Shown: positions 10,018-20,168, counted from the stretch's first letter. The stretch is 35,038 nt of DNA from Nemertoderma westbladi (GCA_032718475.1 JAUCBJ010002240.1:1-35038), one strand, 5' to 3'. Made by a program: numbers and translations. The notes: generated from the sequence alone by a model not told the origin.

Positions 10018-13000
10018 CTCGGCAAAAAGCACCCCCCAACCCCCACTGTGGATTACATTAGTAATGCGGAGGAGGTCCAGCCACTGGAGGCCATTGGAAT
10101 AACTGGACACAATCGGCCTCACAGGCATCAGTTATCTCCTGACCGGCTGCCTGTCTCACCCCCTACTGGAGAGAGAGCGGCAAACAATTCTTTGAGTCCC
10201 TTTCCTGATGACCTTTCTGGCCCAAACCCTGGGTCACCAGGGAGGCCAGATTGTGAGGGGGAGAGGGATTCGGGAGTTGGAGGCTACTCTCATGTCCCAC
10301 CCCAACCAACAAAGCCATTGGTGAATCTGAGGCAAGTCACTAGACTAGCCTCAGTCAACACCCTAACACTCGGGTCCCCAATGCGACAAGGTGAGCTGAC
10401 TGCCTTGGCAGATAAGCTTTCTCTTAGTGCAGTGGGTGTTCAAGAGCACCGAATGCAGATTGGACAGACTGATGAGGTTCTGATTAAGGACATGGGGGGC
10501 GGTTGGCGACTAGCCCTTGCTTCAGCATCAGCAGATGATAGTGGCAATGGTGGAATTGGTCTATTGTTGAATCCAACTGCACATGCAGCATTGGACAAAA
10601 TAGACCAAATCTCTAACTGCATCATCCGTTGCCACTTCTCATGTTCTGGAAGACTGGCTAAGAAGTTTCCTAAGGTGGTTCTGATTGTGTGCTACTCTCC
10701 AACTAGTGTTGCCCCTGTAGAGGAGGTGGAAAATTTGTACCAGAATCTACAAGCAGCTACTGATGGAGTGGATCAGCATGCATTCTTACTTAACGTTCCT
10801 GTGAGACTTTAATGCAAGTCTCCATCAATCACCTACATCGCCCTGGGTCTATAGCAATAGTGTTAACCGAAATTCCGTCCATCTTCAGGATTTTATCTCT
10901 GGAAATGGATTGTTTTCGGCTGGAACCCAGTTCAAGAAGCGAACTGGAAAGCTATGGACTCATAGTGGACCCAGTGGTCACAAGTCCCAGATAGACCATA
11001 TCCTGTTTCGTAGGAAATACAGGAGCTCTATACAAGACTGTAATGCATTTACACTACGACCCTTCTCCAGTGATCACCGCCTTATTGTGGCCAAGGTAAG
11101 ACTTAGTCTGCGTGCTAGCAGAACAACGAAATCTGCCTTGCCGCGACATGACTGGTCTTCTCTGTTGCAACAGCCAAGTGTGAGATCCAGCTTCACACTA
11201 CAGCTGAGCAACAGGTATGAGGCTCTTGTCTCTGAGGCGGCAGATCACTGTGAGGGCTATACTGCCTTCACAGAGGCAGTTAAGTTAGCAGCTGCAGAAA
11301 CAGTTCCTGTATACCCTCGAAACAGGAAACGGGCCCCCTGGACTGACAACAAAATTCAGAAGTGCCAAAATGACCTCTACAAGGCACAGAAAGAGTCCCG
11401 ACTCAAACAGACAACAGCGGCCAAGAATGCAGTTAAGGCTGCATCTAGGTCCCTGAACAGGCAGTACTCTGTTAATTTACAGGAGCTAATAAACCAACAG
11501 GTTGATGCCATCAATGATGCTGACAATCATCCCAGGCATGGAGATCGATCAACTTGCTTGCTGGTCGAAAAAGCCAACCAACCACCAAGGTTAAGGCTGA
11601 ATCACCAGCCGATCGCCTCAATGGTTGGAAGGCCCACTTTGAAAAGCTCCTCAATAATGACAGGGTATTGCCTGATAACTTTATAGAAGTAAAAGTGTCT
11701 GAGTCTGTACTCCCAGATATTCCCATTGGTGATATCTCCTTTGCAGAAGTGAAGGCTGCTGCAAAGAGCATTAAGACCAATCGTGCCAGTGGAGTAGATG
11801 GTGTTCCCCCTGAGGTCTTTAAAATACCTGTGTTCCCCCTGAGGTCTTTAAAATACCTGAGTGTTTAAAGCTCATCTATCCCATCATAGTAGACATGTAC
11901 CGTACAACAATAGTCCCACAAGAAATGAAAACAAATAAGTTGGTGCCAGTTCCCAAAAAGGGCAACCTAACACTCTATGGTTCATTTCGGGGAATCTCAT
12001 TGATCTCGATTGCTGCAAAGCTATACAATAGAATTCTATTAAATCGCATCAGGGATCCCATTGAGAGACTGGTCCGTGGAAATCAGAATGGGTTCCGTAA
12101 AGGTCATGGGACCATGGAGCCCATTTTGGCACTTAGAAGGATAATTGAAGAGTTATCAAAAAAGAAAGACAGGCATCTGGCTGTTATTTTTGTTGACTTC
12201 TTCAAGGCCTTTGATTCAGTCTCTCGTTCACGTTAGTTCAGCATACTTTCATTATATGGGATTCCTGATGAAATTATTGCAGCAATCAGATCAGTATACG
12301 AATGGTTCGACAACAGTTGTGTCTACTGTTGATGGTGACACAGAACCATTTGAAGTGTTCTGGGGCGTCCTCCAGGGAGACACACTTGCACCATTCTTGT
12401 TCATAATTGTTGTTGACTATAACTCCACCTACTGGCTCCAGAAGTCGAGGAAATCCTGCCAAGTACCTAACTGATCTAGACTTTGCGGATCACTTAGGAG
12501 TACTCTCAGAATCACTAGAGGGAGCCCAATGGCTCCTCAGCTCATTAGAACATGCTGCTTCTAGTGTTGGTCTTTTTATTAACTCCAGGAAGACCACAAT
12601 TTTGACAGTTAACTTTGAAAGTTCTCAGCAAGTCTCTGATCGGATGAGCATAAGCTCAAAAGATGGTATGCTTCAGCATGTGGATGACTTCTGTTACCTG
12701 GGATCATGGATCTGGAAGTCAGGTGAGGACCTTCGAATACGTAAGGGAAAGGCATGGGCAGCCTTGAATAGGCTTTCCAGGATTTGGAAGTCACCGAGAA
12801 TTAATCGGAAACTTAAGGTCCGGTTATTTAGAGCAGCAGTAGTTCCAGTACTCCTATGGGAGTCCATGCTGGGCTCTAACTGCCGAGGACACCAAATCTC
12901 TGGACGCCACATTCACAAAAATGCTACGCCGGGTTCATTGTGTCAAGTTCAATGCACACATCTCCAACCAGACACTATATAACATTGGAGGTGTCTCATT

Positions 13001-13080
13001 GGTTCCCCCAAGCTTGACACTAGAACAAAGCCGCCTCCGCTTTGCAGGACATTGCTTTCGCCGTGAGGACCAGGCAGTGC
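10018..13080 (+). pseudogene. RTE-like LINE copy A: endonuclease-reverse transcriptase ORF2, broken
   Basis: Frames in order encode an APE-type endonuclease and a reverse transcriptase. Endonuclease marks: LASVNTLTL (start), AVGVQEHRM with the catalytic Glu, CYSPT, DFNAS (10805-10819) and SSDHRLIVAKVRL. RT marks: KKGNLTLYGSFRGISL, NGFRKG, FVDFFKAFDSV (motif A), GVLQGDTLAPFLF (motif B), FADH (12482-12493, motif C) and CYLGSWI; then the C-terminal RLRFAGHCFRREDQ. Compared with copy B it carries a 10-bp deletion near 11525 and a 29-bp tandem duplication (11801-11858). It also has a TAG stop (12234-12236), a 1-nt insertion near 12299, a 47-bp deletion near 12420 and a 2-nt deletion near 12850. 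A frameshift lies just before 10805. Homology to copies B and C stops abruptly at 13080, so the 3' end is missing. The frame has no initiator ATG; it opens after a stop at 10015-10017. Confidence 0.85.
11801..11858 (+). repeat. Perfect 29-bp tandem duplication in LINE copy A
   Basis: The unit begins GTGTTCCCCCTGAGG and lies at 11801-11829 and again at 11830-11858 without a mismatch. Copy B has a single unit at the matching place. 29 is not a multiple of three, so it breaks the RT frame. Confidence 0.95.
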
Positions 13081-13540
13081 ATTTCTACTCCATCATTGGG
13101 TTCTATTGGCACCCCCCTTGTTTCTCCCCAGCGGTTTTCTCGATGCTTACTATGTCACCTTGCCCACAAACTTTTACTTTTGACGAGGATTCTATTCGCA
13201 TGTTGTCTCCAGAAACTTCTTCTCGATTCCCACCACACCCACTGTCTCCCTATCTCGTTTCACTGCGAGTAGATGGCAGTCCGCATGGTGGAAATCGAGA
13301 AGGAATCCCTGGAACTCCACCAGTTTTAAACATGGGAGTTTCAGAGCCTGGTATCAGTGGTCTATTTACACCACCGGTATCTTGCGAATCTAGCCCGGCA
13401 CACCGTACACATGCACGAACACATGTGGCAACACCCAGCCCGGTAGACCAAGTACGTAGCCCTGCATCCACCATGACACACCCAACACTCACCACGACAC
13501 AAGGCACACACACTGCGACACACCGCACACACATACCGAC
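13081..13540 (+). pseudogene. Upstream part of an ORF split by a hAT insertion (His/Thr/Pro-rich linker)
   Basis: From the breakpoint with LINE copy A an open frame runs about 150 codons to the hAT end. It is low-complexity: proline/serine-rich first, then THARTHV, TMTHPTLTTTQGTHTATHRTHIPT. The codon phase at the left target-site duplication (ATACCGAC, 13533-13540) is the same as at its copy at 14676-14683, so the two flanks read as one frame if the element is ignored. It therefore probably belongs to the ORF at 14676-15356. The start of this ORF is not present or lies across the LINE breakpoint. No enzymatic motif is visible in this part. Confidence 0.45.
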
Positions 13541-13665
13541 TAGGGTTTTTAAAAAACATCCCCATGTTTTAAAACAATGTTTTTTTTTGTTTTTTATTAA
13601 TTTTTAAAAAACACTGTTTTTTTTTGTTTTTTTTTTTATTTTTTTCACCTTATCGGCAGTTTAAA

Positions 13666-13875
13666 CACAAAAAAGTACTATAGTTGACAAAAAACAGCAC
13701 AAAAAGTACTATATAGTTCACAAAATGTACTCTATAGCTTACAATAAATCATCACAAAAAAGTTTGAGTACAAAAAAGTATAATAATTCACAAAAAACCA
13801 GCATAAAAAAAGTACTATAGTTCACTAAAAATACTGCATAAAAAAGTATTATAGTTCACAAACAGCCAGCACAAA
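13666..13875. repeat. hAT subterminal repeats, about six degenerate copies
   Basis: Copies of CACAAAAAAGTACTATAGTT followed by CACAAAA(A/C) recur about every 30-40 bp. hAT transposases are known to bind multiple subterminal motifs; such binding here is inferred. Confidence 0.65.
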
Positions 13876-14238
13876 GTTACCGGTACCTGGCTGCAGTGCT
13901 GAAGTTAATGGTATTTTGCATTGGAGTGGGGTCGGGGTGTCCGGTAAACCAGTTAACACCGGTTCGACACGTGGCTCGGATGCAATGTTGCGCTCCCTTC
14001 TTAGGTTGGATTTGGCAGAATGCGACGCTTTTGTACAGCGGAAGAGGATATGGTCTATCTGGCGTGATGTACCAGACGTAGTCTTCCATCCGCAGAAGAT
14101 ACATACGTTCTTCCGGTCTGATATCGTCGAATCGAAAAATTGATGTACTATCGAGCTCTTCCAACCTCGCTGTTCACTCTGCTTCATATTTAGTTCTATG
14201 CTAGGCCTGTCTATTTCAGGTACCAGTACCGTTACCAC
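13849..14238 (-). pseudogene. N-terminal fragment of a hAT transposase with a BED zinc finger
   Basis: The minus-strand frame of 129 codons contains VHQFFDSTISDRKNVCIFCG followed by GTSRQIDHILFRC. The spacing Cys46-x2-Cys49-x13-His63-x4-Cys68 and the preceding aromatic residues match a BED-type zinc finger, the DNA-binding module at the N-terminus of hAT transposases. The initiator may be the first Met or Met18 (near 14187). The catalytic domain (DDE residues, insertion domain, C-terminal dimerisation region) is missing; the frame runs out in the subterminal repeats. This is thus an internally deleted transposase gene and the only coding remnant of the hAT element. GC content is higher than in the flanking terminal sequences. 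Confidence 0.65.
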
Positions 14239-14675
14239 AACCAGAACAGCTGTACAGGGCAGGACTACCTAACCTAAACAGTACAGGTAGACAATACTAC
14301 ATTCAAATGCCATTTAGGCCTAAGCATTATTCTGGTATTACAGTTGTTACAGTAGGCTATTATATCTTTTAACAGTCAGACAGTATTATAGGCTTGATAG
14401 GTAGGCTGTTTGCACTGTTTGCACGTATTTGAAGAAGTAATGTGGTCTGGTTTTGTCACATAGTAGGCCTGTATGTTGTACCTATGTTAACTTTAAAGAT
14501 AGAAAAGTACTAGGCCTAGCCTCTACAGTAACTCAAAATATATTTTTTATCGGAAAATACCTAGTTTAGAAAAAAAAAACAAAAAAAACATTTAAAACAA
14601 AAAAAACATTTTAAAAAACGAATAAAACAATTAAAACATCACAGATTTTTAAAATGATGTTTTTTAAAAACCCTA

Positions 14676-15356
14676 ATACCGACACCGACGGATATGAGAA
14701 TACTGGCACAAACATTTCTTCGTGCAAATAAGGGTGAATTTTTGCCAAAATATTTTCCTGATCCCCTTTATGAACCAAGTGATTTTGATGCTTATGTAAA
14801 CTCATTAGCAAATCAAAATGTCTTTGGTAATTCTAGTGTATTAGAATCTCTTGAACGAATATATAAACGTTTATTTGTGGTAATATCAACAGAGTCAAGG
14901 TCAGGACGAGCTTATTCTGTACGTGTAGGATTGAATGGAGCACCAGAAGTTATGACTGCACATAACCATCAGGGTCAGCACTATTATGGTCTTCAGCCTA
15001 TAAATAGAGGTACGCAACCAATTCCGCTTCCTCCACAGCAATTCATGTCAACTAATTCTACCGAATTACCACGACCCAATACCCCAATTCAACCCCAAGT
15101 TCCTCTTGTTTCCCAATCACAACAACTGCCTGATTGTGATGATGCTATGGATTGGGGGGACTTTGAGGACAATGAGGGGGCTGTTCAGTATGATACTATT
15201 GGTCTGTTTGATGTCCCAGAAATTGAGGATGATGACTGTACTGATAGTGATAGTAATAGCAAGGTATCTGCTGATGATAGCGATCAATCAATGGAGGTTG
15301 ATGGTGATAATGTAATCATCCTAGAGAATGAGATAGAATGTGAAAACTGCAGATGA
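14676..15356 (+). pseudogene. OTU-like cysteine protease half-domain with acidic tail (Helitron-like element)
   Basis: After the hAT the frame resumes with MRILAQTFLRANKGEF. Then come SLANQNVFGNSSVLESLERI, LFVVIST and QGQHYYGLQPI (up to about 15008). The order FG-x4-L, hydrophobic I/V strand, then H-Y near the end matches the C-terminal half of OTU-fold proteases, with the His of HYY in the catalytic histidine position. The nucleophile box (DGxCLF) expected ~40-60 residues upstream is not found, before or beyond the hAT. Residues after the OTU part are polar, then strongly acidic (DDAMDWGDFED ... DDDCTDSDSN). Two stops (15354 and 15387) separate it from the next frame. OTU domains are known partners of Rep/helicase proteins in some animal Helitrons. 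Assignment by pattern only. Confidence 0.5.
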
Positions 15357-15389
15357 ATAAAAACAGCTGACTATCCATTGTCTTTATGA

Positions 15390-17218
15390 TTGACAAAAAG
15401 AACACTCAATCGGGAGTATGGTTTTCTCCTCCGCGCTCGTCATGATGAGTATATTCTTTGTGAGGAATGTTCCAAATATTTGACAAGCGGTGATGGTAGA
15501 AAACATGAATCACAGTGGTCTTGTGCTTGGCCATCATTCATTTATAGTAGTTTTATGAAGAAAGTTCCTGGTTTCATAGAAAATCCTACTAATCTTTTGG
15601 ATTTATTAGCCAAAACATTGAGGGACAACTGGAGGTATGTCATCAATGCCCAACAACTACATCCTACTAAGAGTGTGGTAAAAGACTTTACCCACATACT
15701 TGGTGAATACAATAATGCTATGAAAAATCCAGACATTGGAAACAAAATAAAGATTCTAAATGAATTATGCTTTCCTGGTGTCGTATGTCCTATGGGCTAT
15801 ACACAGTATATAGAAGATTGTAAACCCATAGGGTTTCATCACTTCCCTGCATCTCGATTTCCAATTCATAGTATATTTAATGCAGATCCCGATCAAGCAA
15901 GTCGTTTAGGAATGATTGGCCATATTTCTTCAAGGAACTACGTTGGGAGTCAATGGGTGGCATTACAGTCTCTTCAGTGGCTTATCAATCTTAGTTTGTA
16001 AGCAACATAAGAGTACTAACAAATAATTATTCCACCTTCCTAATAATCCAACATCTAAGGATGACCCTTTTATACGAGATGATAACTCTCTATGGCACCT
16101 ATATCACTACATATTATTCGTGGCCCTAGACTGCATAAGTATCAAAACAGTTACCATACAATAGATGCTGCAGGTGGACATCATGGGTTATCCTCATGTT
16201 ATGTGGACCTAGATCCTATATATTATAGACAGATTCTTCCAGATCCAAACCTGCTATTTCACCATGGTAATCAACTCACACTAGAACATCAATCTGATGT
16301 ACTGGAATTTGTCAGTCGTGGGTGGCGGCATCTGTACAATGATTACATTCCAGAACTCCTTAAGTATTATGATCTTCCTGAAAATGAGTTGTTGAAGAAT
16401 GCTTAAGTGGAGCAATGTATATGGACATAACAGATTGTTATAAAATTCATGATCAGATTTTAAATAAGGGAACTGAGGAACAAGGGAAATTTTCTTTCAA
16501 GAATATCTGCCAGGAAGAAATGCCTCTCATGCAACCATTTACCCCTATGGGACGAAAGTCATGGCCAATTCAGCAAGAATGTGATGGTCCTTTACAAATG
16601 TTGTCATTCTCTGTCATGCATTGTCGTATCCTGTATAACATCCTTAATGCAGTAACAGATAAAACTCCTATACAAGAGAAATTTCTTAATTACCTCAATC
16701 AAGTGTATAGTCGTAGTTCAGCAAAGAAAACGAATGAAGAAGGAACTGATCTGCTTGAGAAATGGGAGGATGTTGATAACCAGTTAGGTTTGGATGGTCA
16801 ACCTGTTTCTACACAAGTAGCTAAAATGTTACAAGAATTAATCCCAGGTTGCTTCTCTATCCGCAATCACCATTACATGACAGATGCAGATGTTTATGTC
16901 ATCAGTAATACGACAAATAACCAGCGTAGAAGTGATGATCTAGTACCAGAAGAAACAGATAATTATTATCTTCATGCTGCTTTAACATCTTATACATCTG
17001 ATGTTGTTACATAAAAAGGGATGTTTCGCTGGGCTTTGAGTGAGGTGAAGCCTTATGGCATTATAACTGGTGAAGTCTTCCAAAAGTACTCCTCTGAAGA
17101 CAAATCAATTCAACCTGATGAGGTGAAGGATGTAGAAGGAGAACTCAAATGTGCACACCTTTATATCTATGTCAAAAAAGGTTGTTATAACTTGTCAGAT
17201 GAGATGCGTAATAATTAA
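15390..17218 (+). pseudogene. Decayed middle part of a Helitron-like polyprotein, unrecognised domains
   Basis: Four frames follow one another in the same direction and look like pieces of one large protein. They span 15390-16001 (CEECSKYL, WPSFIYSSF, NWRYVINAQ, FPGVVCPMGYTQYIEDCKP), 16092-16406, 16415-17014 and 17021-17218. They are separated by single stops or small frameshifts. The 16415 frame has IQQECDGPLQMLSFSVMH and a coiled, charged region. The 15390 frame keeps a possible zinc-binding pair C-x2-C. I do not recognise a family for these parts. Their order between an OTU-like part and a Rep-like part suggests the long N-terminal region of a rolling-circle transposon protein (inference). 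Codon use is AT-rich like the neighbours. Confidence 0.4.
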
Positions 17219-17501
17219 AAAAATTTTTTTGCAGAAAAAACTAAAATTAAGTGCGCAAAACAATACTTTTCTTCGGAAGGAATCCTCAAAGGAGGACAAT
17301 GGGAGGTGCGTCAAATACCATGCTCCATCCAATAAGAACAGTACAAACATTCGGTGGTGATGCTCTGACGGTTTCCCACAAGATCAGTTTCGGATTGGAA
17401 TTTGTCTCAGTCACTGGAGGAAAGAAAACTTACATGATGAACCCGAGATACTAATTAGGACACGTGAAGTGGAAGAGGGAATGTAGTTACTCATCAAGGG
17501 C

Positions 17502-18122
17502 TTGCTTGGTTTAGCAGATGATGATGAAGTGATTTCAGATGATGGGGAAGCTGAAGATCATGTAGATGCTGCCATGAGGATTTATGGTGGTGATCTACTG
17601 GCCGATGAACATGATTCTGCTAATCCCTTTGAAGACTACCTATTAGGTCTGAATGAAGATCAGGATGATGATAATGAATCCGATTCTGTAGGATTTATCA
17701 CTGGTTCTGAAATCCCCATCTATGATAATGGAAGAATGTCATCACACTATCTCCTGAACAACCATCTGCGTGTTATTCAGAGTAAGAAAATTCACCATGG
17801 TAGTAAAGGATCTGTGTATGTTAATAATGTCATGTATCACATTGCATTGTGTGCACCTGGTATTAACATCCCACTTCTGTATCCTGAAGGTATATTCTTC
17901 CCTAGACATTTCTGGAAGATGACGAGTGAAGGTAGTGTTGTTGGGGCTATTCCATCATTTATGTTTGGTCTGCCATTTAATAGCCCTAACTACGGTATTG
18001 CTTCTATGCATGAACATATGCATGTTAGAATATACGATGAACGTCTTTTCTCTTCTAAGGAGCCTTCATATATACACTACTGGTTTGATGTATATATGAG
18101 TGCAATATTAAATAAAATTTGA
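17502..18122 (+). pseudogene. Helitron N-terminal-domain-like ORF fragment
   Basis: The frame starts with an acidic stretch (LADDDEVISDDGEAEDHVDA), then MSSHYLLNNHLRVIQ, LLYPEGIFFPRHFWKM, VVGAIPSFMFGLP and YGIASMHEHMHVRIYDERLF, and finally YIHYWFDVYMSAILNK. The order resembles the N-terminal domain that precedes Rep in animal rolling-circle transposons: P-L-L-Y-P near FP, G-x-x-P, a short-to-H-x-R segment, S-x(2-4)-Y-x-x-x-x-F-D. A likely ATG lies upstream in the acidic region, but the listed start may be a non-ATG opening. A frameshift at about 18122 throws the tail (two copies of LVLQKGF) into another frame. Resemblance is by motif order from memory of the family, not by search. Confidence 0.45.
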
Positions 18123-18124
18123 CA

Positions 18125-18172
18125 CAGCTTGTACTCCAGAAGGGATTTCAGCTTGTACTCCAGAAGGGATTT
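18125..18172 (+). repeat. Perfect 24-bp tandem duplication
   Basis: The unit CAGCTTGTACTCCAGAAGGG plus ATTT is repeated twice without mismatch (18125-18148 and 18149-18172). It keeps frame and lies inside the decayed Helitron-like reading frame. Confidence 0.95.
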
Positions 18173-18359
18173 CAGCAAGTCTGTGAGGGAAATGAACATA
18201 TCGATGGTGGTGCATCAGATACCATTCTACAGTTCGATGAGATGGAATCTCGCCGACGTGTATGAGAGCTATGTACATTATTAATATATGGTTATTGGAA
18301 CTATTTCTTTACTGTAACGTGTAATAATAAATATACTACAGGTATTATAGCACCTATTT

Positions 18360-18923
18360 TTGAAGAATGATGAAGATCTTGACAGTGAATATGAGAAAGT
18401 GGTAGCTATGGAGAAGAATGTAGTATTATTTATACGCTGTTGGAATCGTTTCGTAAATCATCTCCATCACTGGATTGCTAATGGTGTAGATAAGCCATTT
18501 GGTAATGCAAAATACCTTTGGCAACGAATGGAGGCTCTGGATCAAGGAACTCCAGTAGCAAATATGTTACATATGGAGTTGTACGTGATTGGAGGAGTAA
18601 CCCTTTACCCAGAGAGTGAGAAGGATATTCTTGATAGAATTTGCTGTATTCCTGATGGCCTTGATGATCCCTTCTTTGGCTGTGATGAGAAAACATTGTT
18701 AGAGAAGGGAATCATTAAGAATGAGACAGACTTTTTTGAAATATTGGAATTGAAACATCTTCAAACTCATGACTGTGATAGAGCAAACAGTCAGTGTAAG
18801 AAACGTGTTGATGCAGAGACAGGTGAGAAGAAATGTCGAATGCCTTATCACCCAAACAGTGAGAAAAATTGGTTTGAGGCTAAAACTGATCTTTATAATA
18901 AGGATGCACTCAATATCTTTTAA
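18360..18923 (+). pseudogene. Helitron Rep-like fragment
   Basis: The 187-codon frame contains a helix-rich segment (IRCWNRFVNHLHHWIANG), then GTPVANMLHMELYVIGG and DRICCIPDG. These are followed by FEILELKHLQTHDC, CKKRVDAETGEKKCRMPYHP and KNWFEAKTDLYNKD. The order (G-x-P-x-x-x-x-x-H-x-x-L, an I-x-C-x-x-P-D strand, then L-Q-x-H-x-C...C...C-R-x-x-x-P) matches the start of the HUH replication initiator of Helitron-like elements. In active Rep the two-His motif reads PHxH; here the matching piece reads VANMLHME, so the first His appears lost. The tyrosine motif region and the PIF1-type helicase are absent after 18923. The opening ATG of the frame lies after an upstream frameshift. Confidence 0.5.
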
Positions 18924-18930
18924 TCCATAA

Positions 18931-18982
18931 ATTACTGATAATTATGAATAAATGAAACACATAAATTATCCAGTCAGACTCA
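18931..18982. repeat. 52-bp direct repeat, copy 1 (matches 32536-32587)
   Basis: The sequence starting ATTACTGATAATTATGAATA and ending CAGTCAGACTCA is identical to that at 32536-32587. It lies right after the Rep-like frame, so it could be a terminal sequence of that element; nothing else here explains it. Confidence 0.85.
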
Positions 18983-19880
18983 GTACATTAGCAACGTACA
19001 CCTACCGTGTTCCCGCCAGGTATAGGTACGCTGGTGACTCATTTGGTGATAAAACGGTGTCCATCATTTGTATCAAGTGTCTGTAGGCCAGTAGAGGATT
19101 TACCAGTTCTGCCTGAATTAAAGTTATATTGTTCAGGCGGTTGGGCAGTTTTACTGCTACAGTATTAGGCGCACAACAGTCAGGGCTATTAGGGATACTA
19201 ACATCTACCGTGTCCCCGCCAACATTCTGATAGGGAGTTGCCACGCCCATCTAGGCAACCAAAATTCTAGATAAGAAAACCAGGCTAGCTATCGGAACCG
19301 TACGCCTACAGTAGTAAACTAACATTCTTCTTCTTCGTATTAGGGACCTGGTATATTTAAATTGCCGAATTTCGGGCGTAGTCATTAACACCTTTTTGCC
19401 TGATTTTTGAGTCCTGGAAATACACAAGGGGAGAGGAGCCCTACCATTTGTAAGTATTAGATCTACCTACAGACCGCAACTGAATTTATTCAGTACTTGA
19501 TTTATATTTGTAAAATGTACACCAATCCTAGTAGTATAGTATGAAGCTTTTCTTGACAGCAGAAACTGGTAGATTACTGTAGCTTTACTTCCAGAAGGCC
19601 CTGTAATCTAGCTGGGACAGCAGCTCCATCAAACACTTTTCAACTATACAGTACTGCATTAAAGACTAGGTTGGCCTACTCTTGCTTAGACAATGTACTC
19701 TAATCCTTAGCGGCGGTTGTGCATGAGTAACGTAGGCCTACTGGGTTGACAGTATGACACTTGTACATTATACAATGTACAGTACAATAGGCAGAAAAGG
19801 CAGGTTAGTTTAAAAGCGAACTTGCTCGCTGTCTAGTTCCTGACACAACATATTAATAAATGTTTATCTATTCCTACTAG
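18983..19880. other. Non-coding stretch, probably intronic
   Basis: No supported ORF. Two short near-repeats TACCGTG(T/C)(T/C)CCCGCCA occur at about 19007 and 19208. The minus-strand frame 19002-19250 has no domain. The 3' part ends in a pyrimidine-rich tract TATCTATTCCTACTAG, suitable as a splice acceptor for the exon that follows. Confidence 0.4.
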
Positions 19881-20118
19881 AATTTGTGACGTCACAGTCC
19901 AGTATGAGCCCATGCGGTTCAACTGTGATCATATCGCCACATGGTTGACTACAGGACACATTGCCTGGAAGACAAAGCGGATTATTCCGGCCTTTGTCGG
20001 AGAGCCCCACACCTGTAAATGGGATGGGCTGATCACGAAAGATACTCTAGAGGACATCCTGTCTGATATCGAATCATTCAACCCAGCTTGTTTGTTACCA
20101 ATTGGTGGCGAGTCTTAG
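19881..20118 (+). CDS. Probable terminal exon of a host gene with LRAT-like NC motif
   Basis: A pyrimidine-rich tract ending in AG (19867-19880) precedes an open frame of about 79 codons that ends in TAG at 20116-20118. An AATAAA polyadenylation signal at 20169-20174 follows. The frame contains RFNCDHIATWLTTGHIAW, which resembles the NCEHFATWxxTG box of LRAT/HRASLS-type (NlpC/P60 superfamily) proteins, where the cysteine is the nucleophile of an acyltransferase or hydrolase. The conserved His-containing box would be in an upstream exon, not found in this window. After the motif the chain has a KTKRII stretch and a short acidic end (DTLEDILSDIE). Protein type is by motif; it could be any NC-domain protein. 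The exon call is stronger than the function. Confidence 0.5.
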
Positions 20119-20168
20119 GACTATTTTCTAGGAACCATTGTCTTTTGTTTTGTAATGCTTGAGTTTTG

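Larger units (their letters stand above)
13541..14675. mobile_element. Non-autonomous hAT transposon, 1135 bp
   Basis: The ends are perfect 20-bp inverted repeats (TAGGGTTTTTAAAAAACATC at 13541-13560; reverse complement at 14656-14675). Looser T-rich inverted homology extends about 100 bp inward. An 8-bp direct repeat ATACCGAC flanks it (13533-13540 and 14676-14683) and fits the nTnnnnAn preference of hAT elements; TAGGG fits the hAT terminal consensus. Inside, subterminal repeats (13666-13875) and a minus-strand BED-finger ORF support the assignment. The DDE/RNase H and dimerisation regions of a hAT transposase are absent, so it must have been mobilised in trans. It split an ORF of the surrounding Helitron-like element. 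Confidence 0.92.

Noticed and set aside
10048-10050. GTG as start codon of the LINE ORF2
   Set aside because: A eukaryotic ORF2 would not start at this GTG; the frame simply opens after a stop at 10015-10017.
13042-13565. Overlapping frames on both strands around the LINE breakpoint
   Set aside because: Apart from the plus-strand frame continuing to the hAT, they are shadows of a low-complexity CACA-rich stretch.
19002-19250. Minus-strand ORF of 82 codons
   Set aside because: No domain, no splice sites and no conserved neighbour.
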